NCBI GenBank assembly: GCA_019055375.1
Contig: JAHQIW010001244.1
Span: 434,001 to 498,000, forward strand
Direction of reading: 5' to 3'
From: Parelaphostrongylus tenuis
Taxonomy: Eukaryota > Nematoda > Chromadorea > Rhabditida > Metastrongylidae
Length of the DNA: 64,000 nucleotides
Shown one piece after another: positions 24,441 to 35,306 of the stretch. Numbering within the stretch: position 1 is the stretch's first letter; each line of letters starts with the position of its first letter. The notes below the pieces were generated by a model. It was not told where the DNA came from, did no database searches, and saw only the letters and a program-made list of their open reading frames with translations. Position numbers and translations under genes: made by a program.

Positions 24441-24662
24441 ACGTATCGTCGGATGATTCACTATCGTCACAACAAAGCAATGATCAGTTTGATTTGACGG
24501 CGACGACGGCACCCACCCACTGCGCCATACCACCGATACCGTCGACGATCATGATTCCGACGAAATCCCCGGCAAAACCACTGAGAAGAGCCGAGAAGTG
24601 CTCTTCGTCGTCGTCGTCGTCGATCTCTAGACGGCCACCAGCATCGTTTATCCATGGAATGG
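24418..24662 (+). CDS. Candidate first exon (possible FBXO11/dre-1 N-terminus) behind a possible trans-splice acceptor
   Basis: An acceptor (CATTTTCTCATTTTCAG) ends at 24417 and the ATG follows 7 nt later at 24425, a spacing typical of nematode SL trans-splicing. The open frame gives 79 residues: an acidic Ser/Asp-rich start (MSAGCDVSSDDSLSSQQS), a Pro/Thr stretch, a basic patch (KSPAKPLRRAEK) and a Ser run followed by SRRPPASFIHGM. It is GC-rich and codon-like, unlike the flanks. A donor ATGG|GTGGGT at 24662 leaves one nucleotide, and the exon at 43370 needs exactly one to enter its frame, so direct joining gives a Val codon. An alternative donor at 24666 (GTGACA) would not match. The sequence is low complexity, so I do not recognise the family from it. 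The joining intron would be 18.7 kb. It could instead be the first exon of another gene whose other exons I did not find. Confidence 0.5.
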
Positions 24663-24689
24663 GTGGGTGACAGAATTTTCTAAGAGGAT

Positions 24690-24792
24690 TCATTCTTTTC
24701 CTTCTTTCTTTCTTTCTTCTTTCTTTCTTTCTTTCTTTCTTTTCTTTCTTTCTTTCTTCTTTCTTTCTTTCTTTCTTTCTTCTTTTTCGTTC
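24690..24792. repeat. (TTTC)n microsatellite
   Basis: About 100 bp of TTTC/TTCT units, directly after the donor region of the candidate first exon. Confidence 0.95.
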
Positions 24793-25039
24793 CGTCTTTC
24801 GTTAGGTGGATAGGGTAATAGCAAGCGGAAATCTAACTGAAGAAGAAAAGTCTTCTCGTATGGACCCTCTCATTTCGGCTATGCGATTTGCTTTCTCAGT
24901 GAGGTTTACAGTGTCTTTCCAAGTCGTTCCTTATCAGGTAAAATTTTTCAAAGTAAATATCAGAAATAGAAGCAGCACTAAGTCGTCGACCTCAGAACGA
25001 CCCACCACTGGTTGGTCATCCCTTTATGGAACGAACGGT

Positions 25040-25172
25040 ACGTTTCATACCGCGTTGTGCGACGTCAAATCTCACTCGGCTACTGTAATGGCGACGTCGC
25101 GTCTTGCGGAAAAGCGATGCCGCGACGCCGCCTTCCTGTCAGCGGTGGTCCTCAAAGGGTTATTAATTAATT
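25040..25172 (-). repeat. TTAA-ended MITE-1, truncated
   Basis: Ends GTGGTCCTCAAAGGGTTATT followed by AATTAATTAG. The internal words GACGTCAAATCTCACTCGGC and GGCGACGTCGCGTCTTGCGG are shared with the full copy at 40071. The far end is missing. Confidence 0.7.
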
Positions 25173-26772
25173 AGAGGGAGAAAAGACTCAAGTTGTTCTA
25201 TGGGGAATACTTCATTTCCTTCTTTCTTTTTCCTTTTCCTTCTTCCCCTTCTTTCTTCCTCGAAGAATAGACTACTTGACTCTTTCGAATTTATTTCCCA
25301 TGATTCTCAAGTTGAAGAAATGTCTTTCGTCGTGTAGACCGTCTCCTCCCACCCTCCCCATTTTGGCTAATGTGTTTACTTTTTTTTCTAAGAGATTTAG
25401 ATGGAGCCTCCCTAATGCGCTTCTTTTGTTAGCCGTTATTACTTTCGAATAATAGAAATAAGAGCAGGAAGTGATGAGAAGGAAAAAACCCGCACGGAAC
25501 TCGCATTTGTTTGCTATCGAGTGCGTGTAAATTTCTGATTAAGGTCAGTTTTTTGATTTTCCGTATCACAATCTTTCAGGAAGCATTCTACTCATTTGAT
25601 CTACATTTTCTTTTGAGATTTGCTTCCGTTTTTCTTTTTCCATTTCTTCTTCCTCTGTCAGAAGGAATGTCCTTTGGAGGATTTTCGTTGAGGATACCTT
25701 AGAACTAAGAAAATACTCTGAAGATTACTCAAACTCATGGTAATTAGTGTTTTATTTATATCTATCTAAACAAACAAATTGAGACCCTATTAAACCAAAC
25801 CTATAAACAGTAGGACCCGTCTCCCTAGTTTTGTCCGAGAGATTTTAGAGTCTAGCTTCATAGTAGAACCTTCTGCAGGAGAAATTGGTTACTTTTGAAC
25901 TTCGAAGACAACTCCAAAAGATCAATTTCAACTTATTGATGAGTAAACCCCGTTTTACTAGGGTGACCCTGGGTGTGCAAGAATTCAAATTTGTATTAGA
26001 GTCGTCTGGAGAAATTTTTCCTGGAAGAAATCGCTTAGGACGCTTTGAAACTTCGATAAATAGCTCAAAAACTGAGTTGACCCCATGTTAAGTAAGCCCC
26101 GTTTCACGACACTGGCAATAAATGTTTGAAAGACCAAAATGCGAGTTAGATTTCTTTCTGAACAAATATTCTTCAAAGAATTGGTTAGGTCGCTTTGAAA
26201 CTTTGGAATTAATTTTGTATCTGAGTGCAAAGGATTTAGACTATTTGAATTAACATTAATCCAGTTATTCACAAGTGTATTCACTACTCTTTTAAAAGCA
26301 TTGTTTGTGCCTTTAAAGCCCTTTTGAAGGTGTTCCCACCTTTATTTTTTTATCCTTTCACTGATTTTCCGTCACGATTTTTCGGTGTTATTCTCCATTA
26401 ATGTCGCTTTGTAGTGCCAAATGAGGCATTAGCTTTCCGCATGACGTCATTCAAATACAAATTTTACTTCTATTTACCTTCGAATTATTTGTACTTAAGT
26501 GATGATTTCATTCCAATTATTGTAGTTACCTTTTTTTCTTACATATTTCTATTAATTTTCGAAGTTTCTGCGATTACTTTCCCACAGAAAAAGCAGCGAC
26601 TTTGTTGGCTCTCCGTTCCTTAGCGGGCCAGTGCGATAGTCGAATCACTCTTATTACACGTTTCTCTATGTTATTTGTAGTACTTATCCTCTTATTTTCG
26701 TCTCCATTTCATCAAAAAGTCTTGAGTTTCCGTGCATAGGTGACAGAATGTGTCCTCACGGAGTGGCCAAAA
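25173..26772. other. No gene recognised
   Basis: Pyrimidine-rich stretches (25215-25265) and AT-rich sequence. ORFs on both strands around 25885-26284 overlap each other and carry no known motif. Confidence 0.4.
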
Positions 26773-27515
26773 CGGTTCTTTTCTGTTATCCGTGAACAAA
26801 TGAAGAGGCGACTCTTTTCGCTGTACAAGAAATTTTCATAAAAGAGTTAGTAATCATTCGTAGCTCAAATCTCTGATTAGTGCACTGCGTGGCCGTTTTG
26901 AAAAAGTCTTTTCATAACGCTGTGATAGAAAGGAAACATTTGTGTTCTATACACGCATATTTCTCGAAGAACACAACTGTTCATTGTATTTATAAGTAAC
27001 CAATCGATAGAGGAAGTCTCGGTGATTCTAACGCTATGCTTATTTTCAGGAAGGACCAATCACTGTGATGTAGCAGGGGAATAACACTGATTCACATACG
27101 TGGCCATTTGTTTTCGGCTAATTTGCGGGCTGAAGGGAGGGGGCTGCCCCCGGTTTCAGCACGGCGATCGATCGATGGCGCTTAGGCGACTCACATGTGA
27201 GGATTCAATTAGAACCTTTTTTCACTTCTTAGGAAACCCCAGATAAAACGTATGACTCTGATACTACAAAATTTCCTCGACAGATTCATCTGCTTTTTTG
27301 CTTCCAGCGGAGTAAAAGTAAACGCAAGCGGCGGGCGTGGAACATAATTTTACATTGAACTTTACAGCGTTATAAAGGGATCCTTAAAAAAACGGCTACA
27401 TAGTGCACCAGCCAGAGATTTGAGTTTTCGAATGATTACTAAAACTTTTATAAAAATTTTCTATCCAGCGAAGGGGTCGTTTCATCATTTGTTTTCGAAT
27501 AACCGAAAAGAACTC
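26773..27515. repeat. Fold-back element with long inverted arms
   Basis: The left end CGGTTCTTTTCTGTTATCCG faces its complement ending at about 27515 (CGAATAACCGAAAAGAACTC). Inside, TTAGTAATCATTCG and CTCAAATCTCTG.TTAGTGCAC (about 26845-26885) face their complements at about 27405-27445, and TTTTCATAACGCTGTGA faces TTACAGCGTTATAAAGG. Arms are about 190 bp or more. No transposase. Confidence 0.82.
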
Positions 27516-27649
27516 CAAACAACTGAAGTTTGATCGAAACGCATTTCACCACCCAAGTTAAGTGTTTCTATTCTGCCTTAGGCATTTTTCTTCATCCTAG
27601 ATTCATAGGTTCTATAAATATTTGTGAATGATTGTCTTCAGTTTGCTGC

Positions 27650-27866
27650 TTAGCCCTTTAGGAACTATGAGAGTCATTTTGATGCTCACCGCATGATTTA
27701 AAATCTCACTCAGCTACTGTAATGGCTGCGCTACGTCTCCCGGGAAAGCAGGCAGGCAACCAGACACGCATACACAGACATGCAAAGTGTGGCTGCTTGT
27801 CTGACTGCCGCGCAAGTGACGGCGCGACGCCGCTTACCTATCAGTGCTGGTTCACGAAGGGTTATT
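27650..27866 (-). repeat. TTAA-ended MITE-1 copy
   Basis: TTAGCCCTTTAGGAAC at one end and CACGAAGGGTTATT at the other. Inside are GATTTAAAATCTCACTCAGC, GGAAAGCAGGCAGGCA and GTGACGGCGCGACGCCGC. Opposite orientation to 40071. Confidence 0.8.
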
Positions 27867-28504
27867 GCTACAATTTCACCCAAGAGCTCTTTCAAAAATG
27901 TTAGAAACGTCCTTCCTATAGAAACTTTTGAGCATCTCCATTACGACGGATCTTTTTTACTCCTAGTTTTTTCTGTGGTTTAGCTCATATCACAACGTTG
28001 ATAGTTGAGATTTACTCGGCTAATGTCTCGATGTTTTCGTCACCTTTCGAGCCGATGATTTCAGTCGATTGGCCATAGTCGTTCATTCTCTTTAAGTTTG
28101 TTGTTGTTTCAGGCGAGTCTTCTTCGGTGGAGCACCACTCGAATGAAGAACCTCACTCGGCCATGTCCGTATATACAGGGTTCTTCAGTGAGGTTCTTTA
28201 TTATAACGGTACTCTACCGAGGAAAATTCGATCTGAAAGACAATTAGGACAAAAATCGACAACGAAAACAAACTACTATGGACAGATGGTCTCAAAATGT
28301 TGGCTCTGAAGAGGACATAGACGTTGCAGCATTAGCCAAATAAAACCTAAAAAAGGAGCTCATTGTGTTATCTTTTTCGGATAGAACTGTCATCAATTGG
28401 TAGACCTAAGCTTAGAAAAAAGTCAAATACTCAAAGTATTTACTTATAATTATTTTACTAATCGATCACCTCTCGCCAACTTCAAACCATAAAGCTGATA
28501 ATGT

Positions 28505-28615
28505 TGAACGATATGCAAAAATTTGAAGCTCGGACGGGCAGCGAACCCACAACTCACCCTCTTACGGGGCACGTGCAAATCTATCGCACTACTTGGGCTT
28601 CTGCTCAGCTAACAC
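28505..28615 (-). repeat. SINE-2 tRNA-like head, diverged
   Basis: GATATGCAAAAATTTGAAGC then GGACGGGCAGCGAACCCACA and ACTCACCCTCTTACGGGG match the order in the copies at 43803 and 38865, with a damaged B-box. Confidence 0.55.
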
Positions 28616-28940
28616 TCTTTGTTCAAACTGCTTGATATAGGCTCTTTTTCAGGCTCTTCCACTATCTGTCTTTGAAGCTGTGTAGTATCACAACTGCATT
28701 CGTTTCCTCAACAAATTAGACATAGTAGTGCAACTATATCTATGGAAATTCTTCTTTAACCCTCAAATTCATCCTTTCCGTAATCATTGATGTCTGTTGC
28801 TGGGTTAAAATATTTTTAAAGCAATTCATACCATTCAAAATGATAGTCCGTATCATTAATATGACTTCTTGAAATCTTTTCCTGAAAATCTGATTTTTTT
28901 TTTCGAAACTTCCGATTGCGATTAGGGAATAGAGACATCA

Positions 28941-29070
28941 GTGATTGCTTTTGAGCTGATCAATCACTTTTTTTGGAGGCGGATGATTTCAATACAAGAG
29001 GAACCGGTGGATGGTCTATAGGGTTTGGTCTGCCTGTGAGGGTGATGGTCTCGTGCTCAAGTGGTGAAGT
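28941..29070 (-). repeat. Duplicated RTE 3' end fragment
   Basis: AATCACTTTTTTTGGAGGCG and GGTCTATAGGGTTTGGTCTG, then GTGATGGTCTCGTGCTCAAG, repeat the segment at 29275-29383 with about 90% identity by eye. The intervening roughly 200 bp are unrelated. Confidence 0.8.
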
Positions 29071-29086
29071 ATAAGTATACACAACT

Positions 29087-29110
29087 CTATCGTTATCGTG
29101 ATAACGATAG
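29087..29110. other. 24 bp near-perfect palindrome
   Basis: CTATCGTTATC and GATAACGATAG are perfect 11 bp arms around a 2 bp centre, lying between the two RTE 3' end copies. Confidence 0.8.
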
Positions 29111-29274
29111 CATTTTGCCTCTTTCCCCTCTTTACTCTTTGGTCTTCCTTTTGATAACGCTGACCCTTTGCCTCTATTCTATTAGGTACACAAATAAGAC
29201 TCCGCCGTTTTTTTTCTGTAATAAATTTTTGTTGTAATAGTATCACCTATCGTCCCGTTAATCGTCTAGTGCTT

Positions 29275-30060
29275 TTGAGCCTATCAATCACTTTTTTTGG
29301 AGGTGGATTTTCTCAATACAACAGGAACTTGTGGGTGGTCTATAGGGTTTGGTCTGCCTGTGTGGGTGATGGTCTCGTGCTCAAGTGAGCACCAGCAACA
29401 CTTCAATTTTTCCCTATCGCGTGCAAGAGTAGTCAAGTGGGTCCCCCTTCGCTCTAGGGATTCGTTGATCATCATAATTTTCTTCTATGCTTTTCGTGAA
29501 GTAATCGATCCATCGGGTCGGTGGTCTTCCTGCCAGCGCGTGATATCCCGAGGAATCTAGTCGGTAATGACTCTCATCCATCGGTTGTTGAAGCGCATCA
29601 CGTGTCCGGCCTACCTTATTTCCGATATCCTGGCATGTATAACGGCGTCTATGATCTTCGTTCTTTGACGCAAGTCGGAATTTCGGATCCTTTCTCTTAT
29701 TTGTGAGATACGAGGTACTCCCGGCATCGACCTTTCGACTGCGCGTTCGATATCGCCAAGTGATCTTTCATCCTGCTTACGCAGCGACCAGGTCTCTGCT
29801 GCATACGTTAGGGTAGGGATAATCGTCGAGTCGAAAAGGTGGGCGCAGTCCGATGTTCTTAGTCCTCTTCACTACATCCTCGATGCTCTCAAACGTTCCC
29901 CAAACCGCTCGTTTCGTCCTGCTCAACTCTGGAGCTAGGTCGTTCATCATGTTGATTTCACTACCTAGATTGACGTAACTGGAGCATTTAGAGATGTTCG
30001 TTTCGTTGAGCGCGAATGGGGCATTCAAGACCCATTCAATTCTCATGAAAATCCTTTTCT
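29275..30060 (-). pseudogene. RTE-type retrotransposon 3' part, reverse strand
   Basis: On the - strand from 30046 it reads MRIEWVLNAPFALNETNISK, CSSYVNLGSEINMMNDLAPE, LSRTKRAVWGTFESIEDVVK and RTKNIGLR, then, after frameshifts, PNVCSRDLVAA, GRPPTRWIDYFTKSIEENYD and ARDHHPHRQTKPYRPP toward 29290. This is the C-terminal third of an RTE reverse-transcriptase polyprotein. It is the best preserved copy in the window, but frameshifts near 29780 and 29700 disable it. Confidence 0.88.
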
Positions 30061-30244
30061 TTAGATTTAGTTTTCTGTAGCAGTAAAAAAATATGCAGAT
30101 TCTTTTTTTTTATTGAAAGCGCGTTGGAAACGCTATCCACTTAAGCAAAATAGTTTATGTGATGGTTTTCAAAGGACTTTGAAGATAACGACTTTTGTAC
30201 CTAAAAAACGCCATTTGTGGGGAATTTTACTTTGTAGATCTATC

Positions 30245-30830
30245 TTAAAAAGTGATTAATATTGCTTGATTTTGGTGTCGTTCAACTGTGCATTTTCTTG
30301 TGAATACTTTGGTATACAACTTGCCTATATTTGCTTCAAGATGAAGGTGTCTCGGGAACAAATTCGCTTGCTGCTCATGCACGAATGACGCGTAGGGAAA
30401 CGATGCTAGTGAAACGGCGCACAAGATTAATCGCGCTTTGAGCGAGCTCAATCTTGAAACAAATACAGGCAAATTGTATACGAAAATGTTCACAAGAAAA
30501 TGTACAATTGAACGATACTGAGGTCATGCAATTTTATTGCAGAAATCATATTGAAAAGCGAAAACCACGCGAATTTTGTAATTTTGCTCTATGACAGCGC
30601 TCAACTTCATGATGCAAAACCGACCCAAAATGTCATAAAAGAGCTGAAGTGGGAGGTCTTCAAAAGGTTTTACCTCACCTGCCTTACTTTCTCGTCATTG
30701 CACCGTCAAATTGCTACTTGAAATCACCAAATTCAAAATACTTAGCAAATTTTTCAGAAAAAAAACTTTTTTTGGGTGCAAAAGTCGTCAACCCTAAAAT
30801 CTTATAAAAACCTTCACATAAAACATCTTG
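30245..30830 (+). pseudogene. Internally deleted mariner transposase remnant
   Basis: It reads MKVSREQIRLLLMHE at 30341, the usual start of one mariner subfamily, then, after a deletion of the central part, LYDSAQLHDAKPTQNVIKEL at about 30588, the HDNARPH catalytic block, with EVFKRFYLTCLTF and a degraded SPDL.P region after it. Stops interrupt. The segment 30272-30521 forms a hairpin (separate entry). Confidence 0.8.
30272..30521. repeat. Inverted repeat inside the mariner remnant (71 bp arms)
   Basis: 30272-30342 is the reverse complement of 30451-30521 with about 11 mismatches in 71, around a 108 bp spacer that holds the transposase start. The arms encode CTVERH-like residues, normally internal to the transposase, so an internal piece seems to have been copied in inverse orientation upstream. 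Confidence 0.85.
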
Positions 30831-31029
30831 AATAAAAAGAAATGTAATCTAGTAGCGCTTTTAACGCATTTTCAAGTGAAAAAAAATGTTTCTATCTCTG
30901 TTTTCACTATCATCACAGCAAAAAAAAAATGACGGAATCAAACTGTACACCTAATACTTAAATGGGGTTCAGGTTCTAAGGTTTACATTAACAAATGATG
31001 CAGCCGGTATGTTCCGCTTTTTGCACACA

Positions 31030-31115
31030 TCAAGAGAGTGACGGGGAAGTGGATCGAACCGTCGTCTTTCATATCGCCATGCATCCTGATTCACTATATT
31101 TCTAGCAGTTGCACT
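31030..31115 (-). repeat. SINE-1 tRNA-like head, reverse
   Basis: CAAGAGAGTGACGGGGAAGT then GGATCGAACCGTCGTCTT. On the - strand the B-box is followed by the CACTCTCTTG junction. Confidence 0.6.
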
Positions 31116-31432
31116 TCTGGGCTCCCTGATGAAGACATTTTAGTTAAAATTATCAATGTTTTTACAACTGCTCATAGGGAAGTGAGTGTGGTTTTGACTG
31201 AAGAGCACTCATGATTTGGTTTTCATCCCTCATCACGCAGAATGACTTCTTCACCCGTGCAAGCAGAGGTGCTTTGGAGAATCGCCTCCAGAAGTTCTAT
31301 TGCGTTCAGAACAGTGGGGTAACGAGAACTGCTTTCTTCAACTCAATCGCCTTGAGATTTCTTCTGCAGGAGTTTTCACGCTATGATATTATGATGCGGA
31401 CAGTACATTTTGGTTAGAAAAACGTACTACTT

Positions 31433-31982
31433 AGTGTTGGGCAAAAAGTTCTGTGAAACTTTTGAGAGTTTCTTTTATGCGCGATTAACAACAAAAATTC
31501 AACCGTTTTTCATGTATAAGCCATCACTGTCCACGACTCTTTGCCATTGTTCTTCTTCTCCTTATGGGTAAAGTCAAATTGGTTCAACTTGTTGACAACA
31601 GTCCGCTGCGAAACAGTAAGCTTTATAGCCGAATCATTCCAATCGCAAATGCTCGATGAAGGCCCAGCATCCATAGCGACTTTCAAGTCACTTTCGTCCA
31701 AAACAGATCCTGGATTCGAGATCTAAATTGCTTCTTTGAATTGCTCAAACCATCTGCGCACAGTCGATTTTGTCGCCGTACCATCACCTTCTTCCTCATT
31801 ATTCTCATCGACGACTTCAAGAATCGTTAAATCTTTTCTGCAGTGATGACGGATCAGCAGATGCAAATCATACTGTTCAATGGACATTTTGGAGCTGAAA
31901 TTAATGAGTTAGATAAACATATAGAATCTACCAATATGAGACGCATTCAAAAAATTTCTCAGAATTCGTTTTTTCCGAGTGG
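31433..31982 (-). pseudogene. Mariner remnant, N-terminal transposase part, reverse strand
   Basis: On the - strand from about 31886 it reads MSIEQYDLHLLIRHHCRKDL, TATKSTVRRWFEQFKEAI, a stop, then DESDLKVAMDAGPSSSICDW and LTVSQRTVVNKLNQFDFTHK. These are the two helix-turn-helix parts of a mariner DNA-binding domain. The catalytic domain is missing. Imperfect terminal repeats may lie at TTGGGCAAAAAGTTCTGTGA (31438) and the complement ending near 31982. Confidence 0.75.
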
Positions 31983-32524
31983 CTTTGGTACGATCAATAT
32001 TCTCTAATGGTCTTCATTTTATCGTTTCACATTTCGCATTACGATACCGTTAGCTTGCATTTCAAAAGAACAATGCTACTCAAAGGAGGGCAGAAGTCCG
32101 AGAAAAGCATTCTTCTCTTAGTGAATTGATTCGGTGGATGTTTCGCTAACTTGGCGACCCTCAGCTCATCGAATACATATGATGTACACTGCGTTCATGG
32201 TTCAAGCAATGCGCATCCACTTTGTTTACTTCACTAATTGTGTGCTTTTTCTGAGAGCAATGCTCCATCCATCCGTTCTTCGCAGATATTCAAATATTCG
32301 ACAAATTGCCAAGTGTTTTCCATGTTCAGAAAGACATCTATTTCTCACTCTTTCCTTTTTTTCTGAGGCTCTGTCTGATGTATTTGCTCCGTTTTCTCTG
32401 CACATGTTCATCGTTTATTTTCGCTAATTATCTGCCGTCTACGTGATGTTCTTGTCTCAAAATTCCCCAAAACAACTCTCGTCGTATCATCTGTTCTTCG
32501 TTCTCCCGACTTTTCAAAAATGTT

Positions 32525-32830
32525 GATTGATAAGGATATTACATGTTCTGAGCTGATAGGTCTGGTGGTACACAGGCGTCTATTTTATCCTATTGAGACT
32601 CATCAGTACCACCCTCCCTCGGTTCAGCCGATCCCATGAGGTAGAATAACCCTCTAATGGAATCGACGCCGAGCAATAAATCACCCCAAGTCAGGTGTTG
32701 TACTGACCTGACATTGTTGTGACCGGCAGCCGAGTACGTAGCTGTTAGAATGAATCAAACCTCTTCTATCGACTGCTTTTTTATGGACCCGTTCAAAATA
32801 AAATAATCTGATAAGCATATTACATGTTGA
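32525..32830 (+). repeat. Repeat family R4 copy (about 275 bp unit)
   Basis: GATAAGGATATTACATGTTC, GTACACAGGCGTCTATTTTA, CCTCGGTTCAGCCGATC, GGAATCGACGCCGAGCAA and AAGTCAGGTG; it ends with the start of a second unit (AATCTGATAAGCATATTACA at 32804). Other copies at 42155 and 53010. Confidence 0.8.
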
Positions 32831-32900
32831 TTGATATGCAAAATCTGAAATCTCGATTGGGAGTTGAAGCGTCTTACCCTTTCGCAGGATTGAACAGAAA
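32831..32900 (-). repeat. SINE-2 head fragment
   Basis: TTGATTGATATGCAAAATCT then GGGAGTTGAAGCGTCTTACC and CTTTCGCAGG follow the SINE-2 order seen at 43803. Confidence 0.5.
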
Positions 32901-33729
32901 GCTAGATACTGAAATTGTTACACTCCTACGAAAAGGGTGTGAAACAATTTTGACTCCTGCCTGAGGTACTCGAAGTTTTTGCAATTTACTCAGCACTATA
33001 GAATATATAGATTTGAGATTATTACACTGCTACTAAAGCGACAAAGCGTAAAGAATTCTTGTTTTCGATTTTCCTCAATCTTTTTCGCCATCGTCTGATT
33101 TGCGAAGTGCATTTTTGTTTGTCATGTGTTTGAGTGAGTGATCACTTGGTCGAACTCAGTCACCATCACATTTCTCATCCAATCGTACGGCAATTGGCGA
33201 ATCTGGCCGTGTCTAATTTAAATTTCGGAAGCATAAATTTCAAGTGACAACTTGAGTCTGCAACCGATGTCAGTTTTTTAACGTTTTTTTCGCACATGTA
33301 TTTCAGTGTAGACACGACCATCCGTGCCAGTTTGCTGCGTATGTACGATTGAATAGCCCTTTGAATTTCGCCTTTTGAAAGCTACCTTTTCTTGCTTATG
33401 ATTTCTTTTTTTCTCTTCCTTTCTGTGGATTGAAAATTAGAATAAATGTCTCAAAAACTTCTAATGGACTTAACGTTTTTGGGTCCTACGAGAAACATGA
33501 ACTTTTTCGACTCTTATAGATATCGTACTCTAAGACACAATCCTCTAAAGCGGTTGTGAAAGGATTAACACATGATCTGCGACTTTCAAATGAGCCTAGG
33601 ACGACATTAATTCAATCGAGGTTGCGGAGTTGCTGGCTTCAAACAACAGTCGATAATTTAGAACATCGTACATCGAACAGAAAGAGCTCTATCGCAGCAG
33701 GGGCATGCAAGAGATGCATTCTACAATAT

Positions 33730-34075
33730 TCCATGTGATGGAGTTGAAGACGGAGAAGTGCAGTGATCAATGATGCGGTGCATCAAGAGGCAAGGTGGTA
33801 AGCATTGAGCAGGTTCGATCCCCTCTCCTCCCACACCACACTGTCTTGCAAACAATCAACGAACGCCTCAGGGAATGTCGTAAATCGGCTGCTTCAAGAC
33901 TGCAAAGAGAATCGTCTCGACCAACGCTCTACGACATTCGGAGAGAAGACAAAATTCTTCAGCTGCATTCAAAGCAATATCTACGAAGACCTTTTTGGAA
34001 GATGAGAGGGTGAAAACGAACCGAATGCAAGAAGTGCCGGGATCCGGTTGACAGTAAATTTGTGATCATCGATCG
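33730..34075 (+). repeat. SINE-1, most complete copy
   Basis: A degraded tRNA-like head ends with GCAGGTTCGATCCCC, followed by the body words CTTGCAAACAATCAACGAAC, GACTGCAAAGAGAATCGTCT, GACAAAATTCTTCAGCTGC and AGACCTTTTTGGAAGATGAG, and the tail GGATCCGGTTGACAGTAAAT. The same order is seen at 51290, 58018 and 62200. About 330 bp, non-coding; the ORFs in it are chance. RNA polymerase III origin is inferred from the tRNA-like head. Confidence 0.75.
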
Positions 34076-35093
34076 TAAAAAAAAATAAAAATTTTTTATG
34101 CATTACCGTGGTCCATTATACAGTCATTGTTGTCAACACTTGGCGATATTTTACATTTTTTGTTCTCTTCATTTCACCATCGATTCTTTTACCCACGCAC
34201 TACGGTGACGTTCATGCGATAGCTGTCATATATCATAGTCATGACTAATGAAATGGCAGTTTAATTAGATTAATTACTGGCCAAATTACCTGTCAGTGAA
34301 TTCGTGCGGAAAAAACCTCTGTAAATTATTAAGTATAAGTATAGAGAATGTTTCCTTCAGGCATCACTCTTGGCACAACATCTGTGTCGGACAAGCTATC
34401 GAACAAGTGTAAAAAACATTTCAGAACCTTGTGTAACGAAATAGATTGTTGGAAAGAAAATGTCTTAGACGCAGTGCGTTTTGTCTACTTTACTTCTATC
34501 TCGGTCAACAAAACAGTTACCACTTCTTTCTATGTTGAACGGGCCATCAATAGAGTTTAAAAAGTGGTTTAAAAAAGTGTAAACCGGTGGACAAGCGTGA
34601 CACTATTTCATGTCACGTGATTGTCAGTGTGTTACACCTGTTGTGGTTCTCGCTATTTGTTTATTATTAGCTGAAATTCTCGATGAATTTTTCTCAACTT
34701 TTTGTGGTATCATAGAATCCATGACTATGTGTTTATTGCTCTAATATCGTTTTCCTTTCAAGCTTGACTTCATGAACCATCATCAAAAATAACGACAACA
34801 TTTTGAAAGTCAACCTTCCTTTGAACTCGCTGTCACTAATTCACAATAGTTTCGTTCATAATTTGGCCAATATCACGGGGTCGATACGAAAATTAATTCG
34901 AACAATCCATAATTGAATAAATTCTAATGTCAACCTTATGTCATTAGCTTGAATATAAAATGAATAGCAACAATATTTGACACTAACTTCGCGTCAGCTC
35001 AACAAAGGGCAATTTCTTGGGATTATCGTTGTTTTTGAGTATTGAATGAAAGCAGCCTTTGGAAGCTTGGTACCGATTAATGTCCTATTCCAA
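34076..35093. other. No gene recognised
   Basis: AT-rich. A hairpin GTGACA/TGTCAC lies near 34599-34618. No coding or repeat identity. Confidence 0.4.
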
Positions 35094-35306
35094 TTAACCC
35101 TTTCGAGATCGTGAACCCACGGCCTCTGCATCTCTAACTAACAACCCTGGATGGTCTGCTCCACCTTCCCTACATCTCTAATACCTACCGTTTTGCGTCT
35201 AGTAGTAGCATGCTGGGGGTCACAAATAAAGAGGAGACAGGGCTGACCGTCTAGAGCTGCCAGTCAATAATGCGGAGGACGTGGGCCCATAGTCCCAAAA
35301 GGGTCA
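35094..35306. repeat. TTAA-ended MITE-2 copy
   Basis: It starts TTAACCCTTTCGAGATCGTG, then GAACCCACGGCCTCTGCATC, and closes GGACGTGGGCCCATAGTCCC and AAAAGGGTC. The interior is loosely palindromic. The family is also at 44995. Confidence 0.65.
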
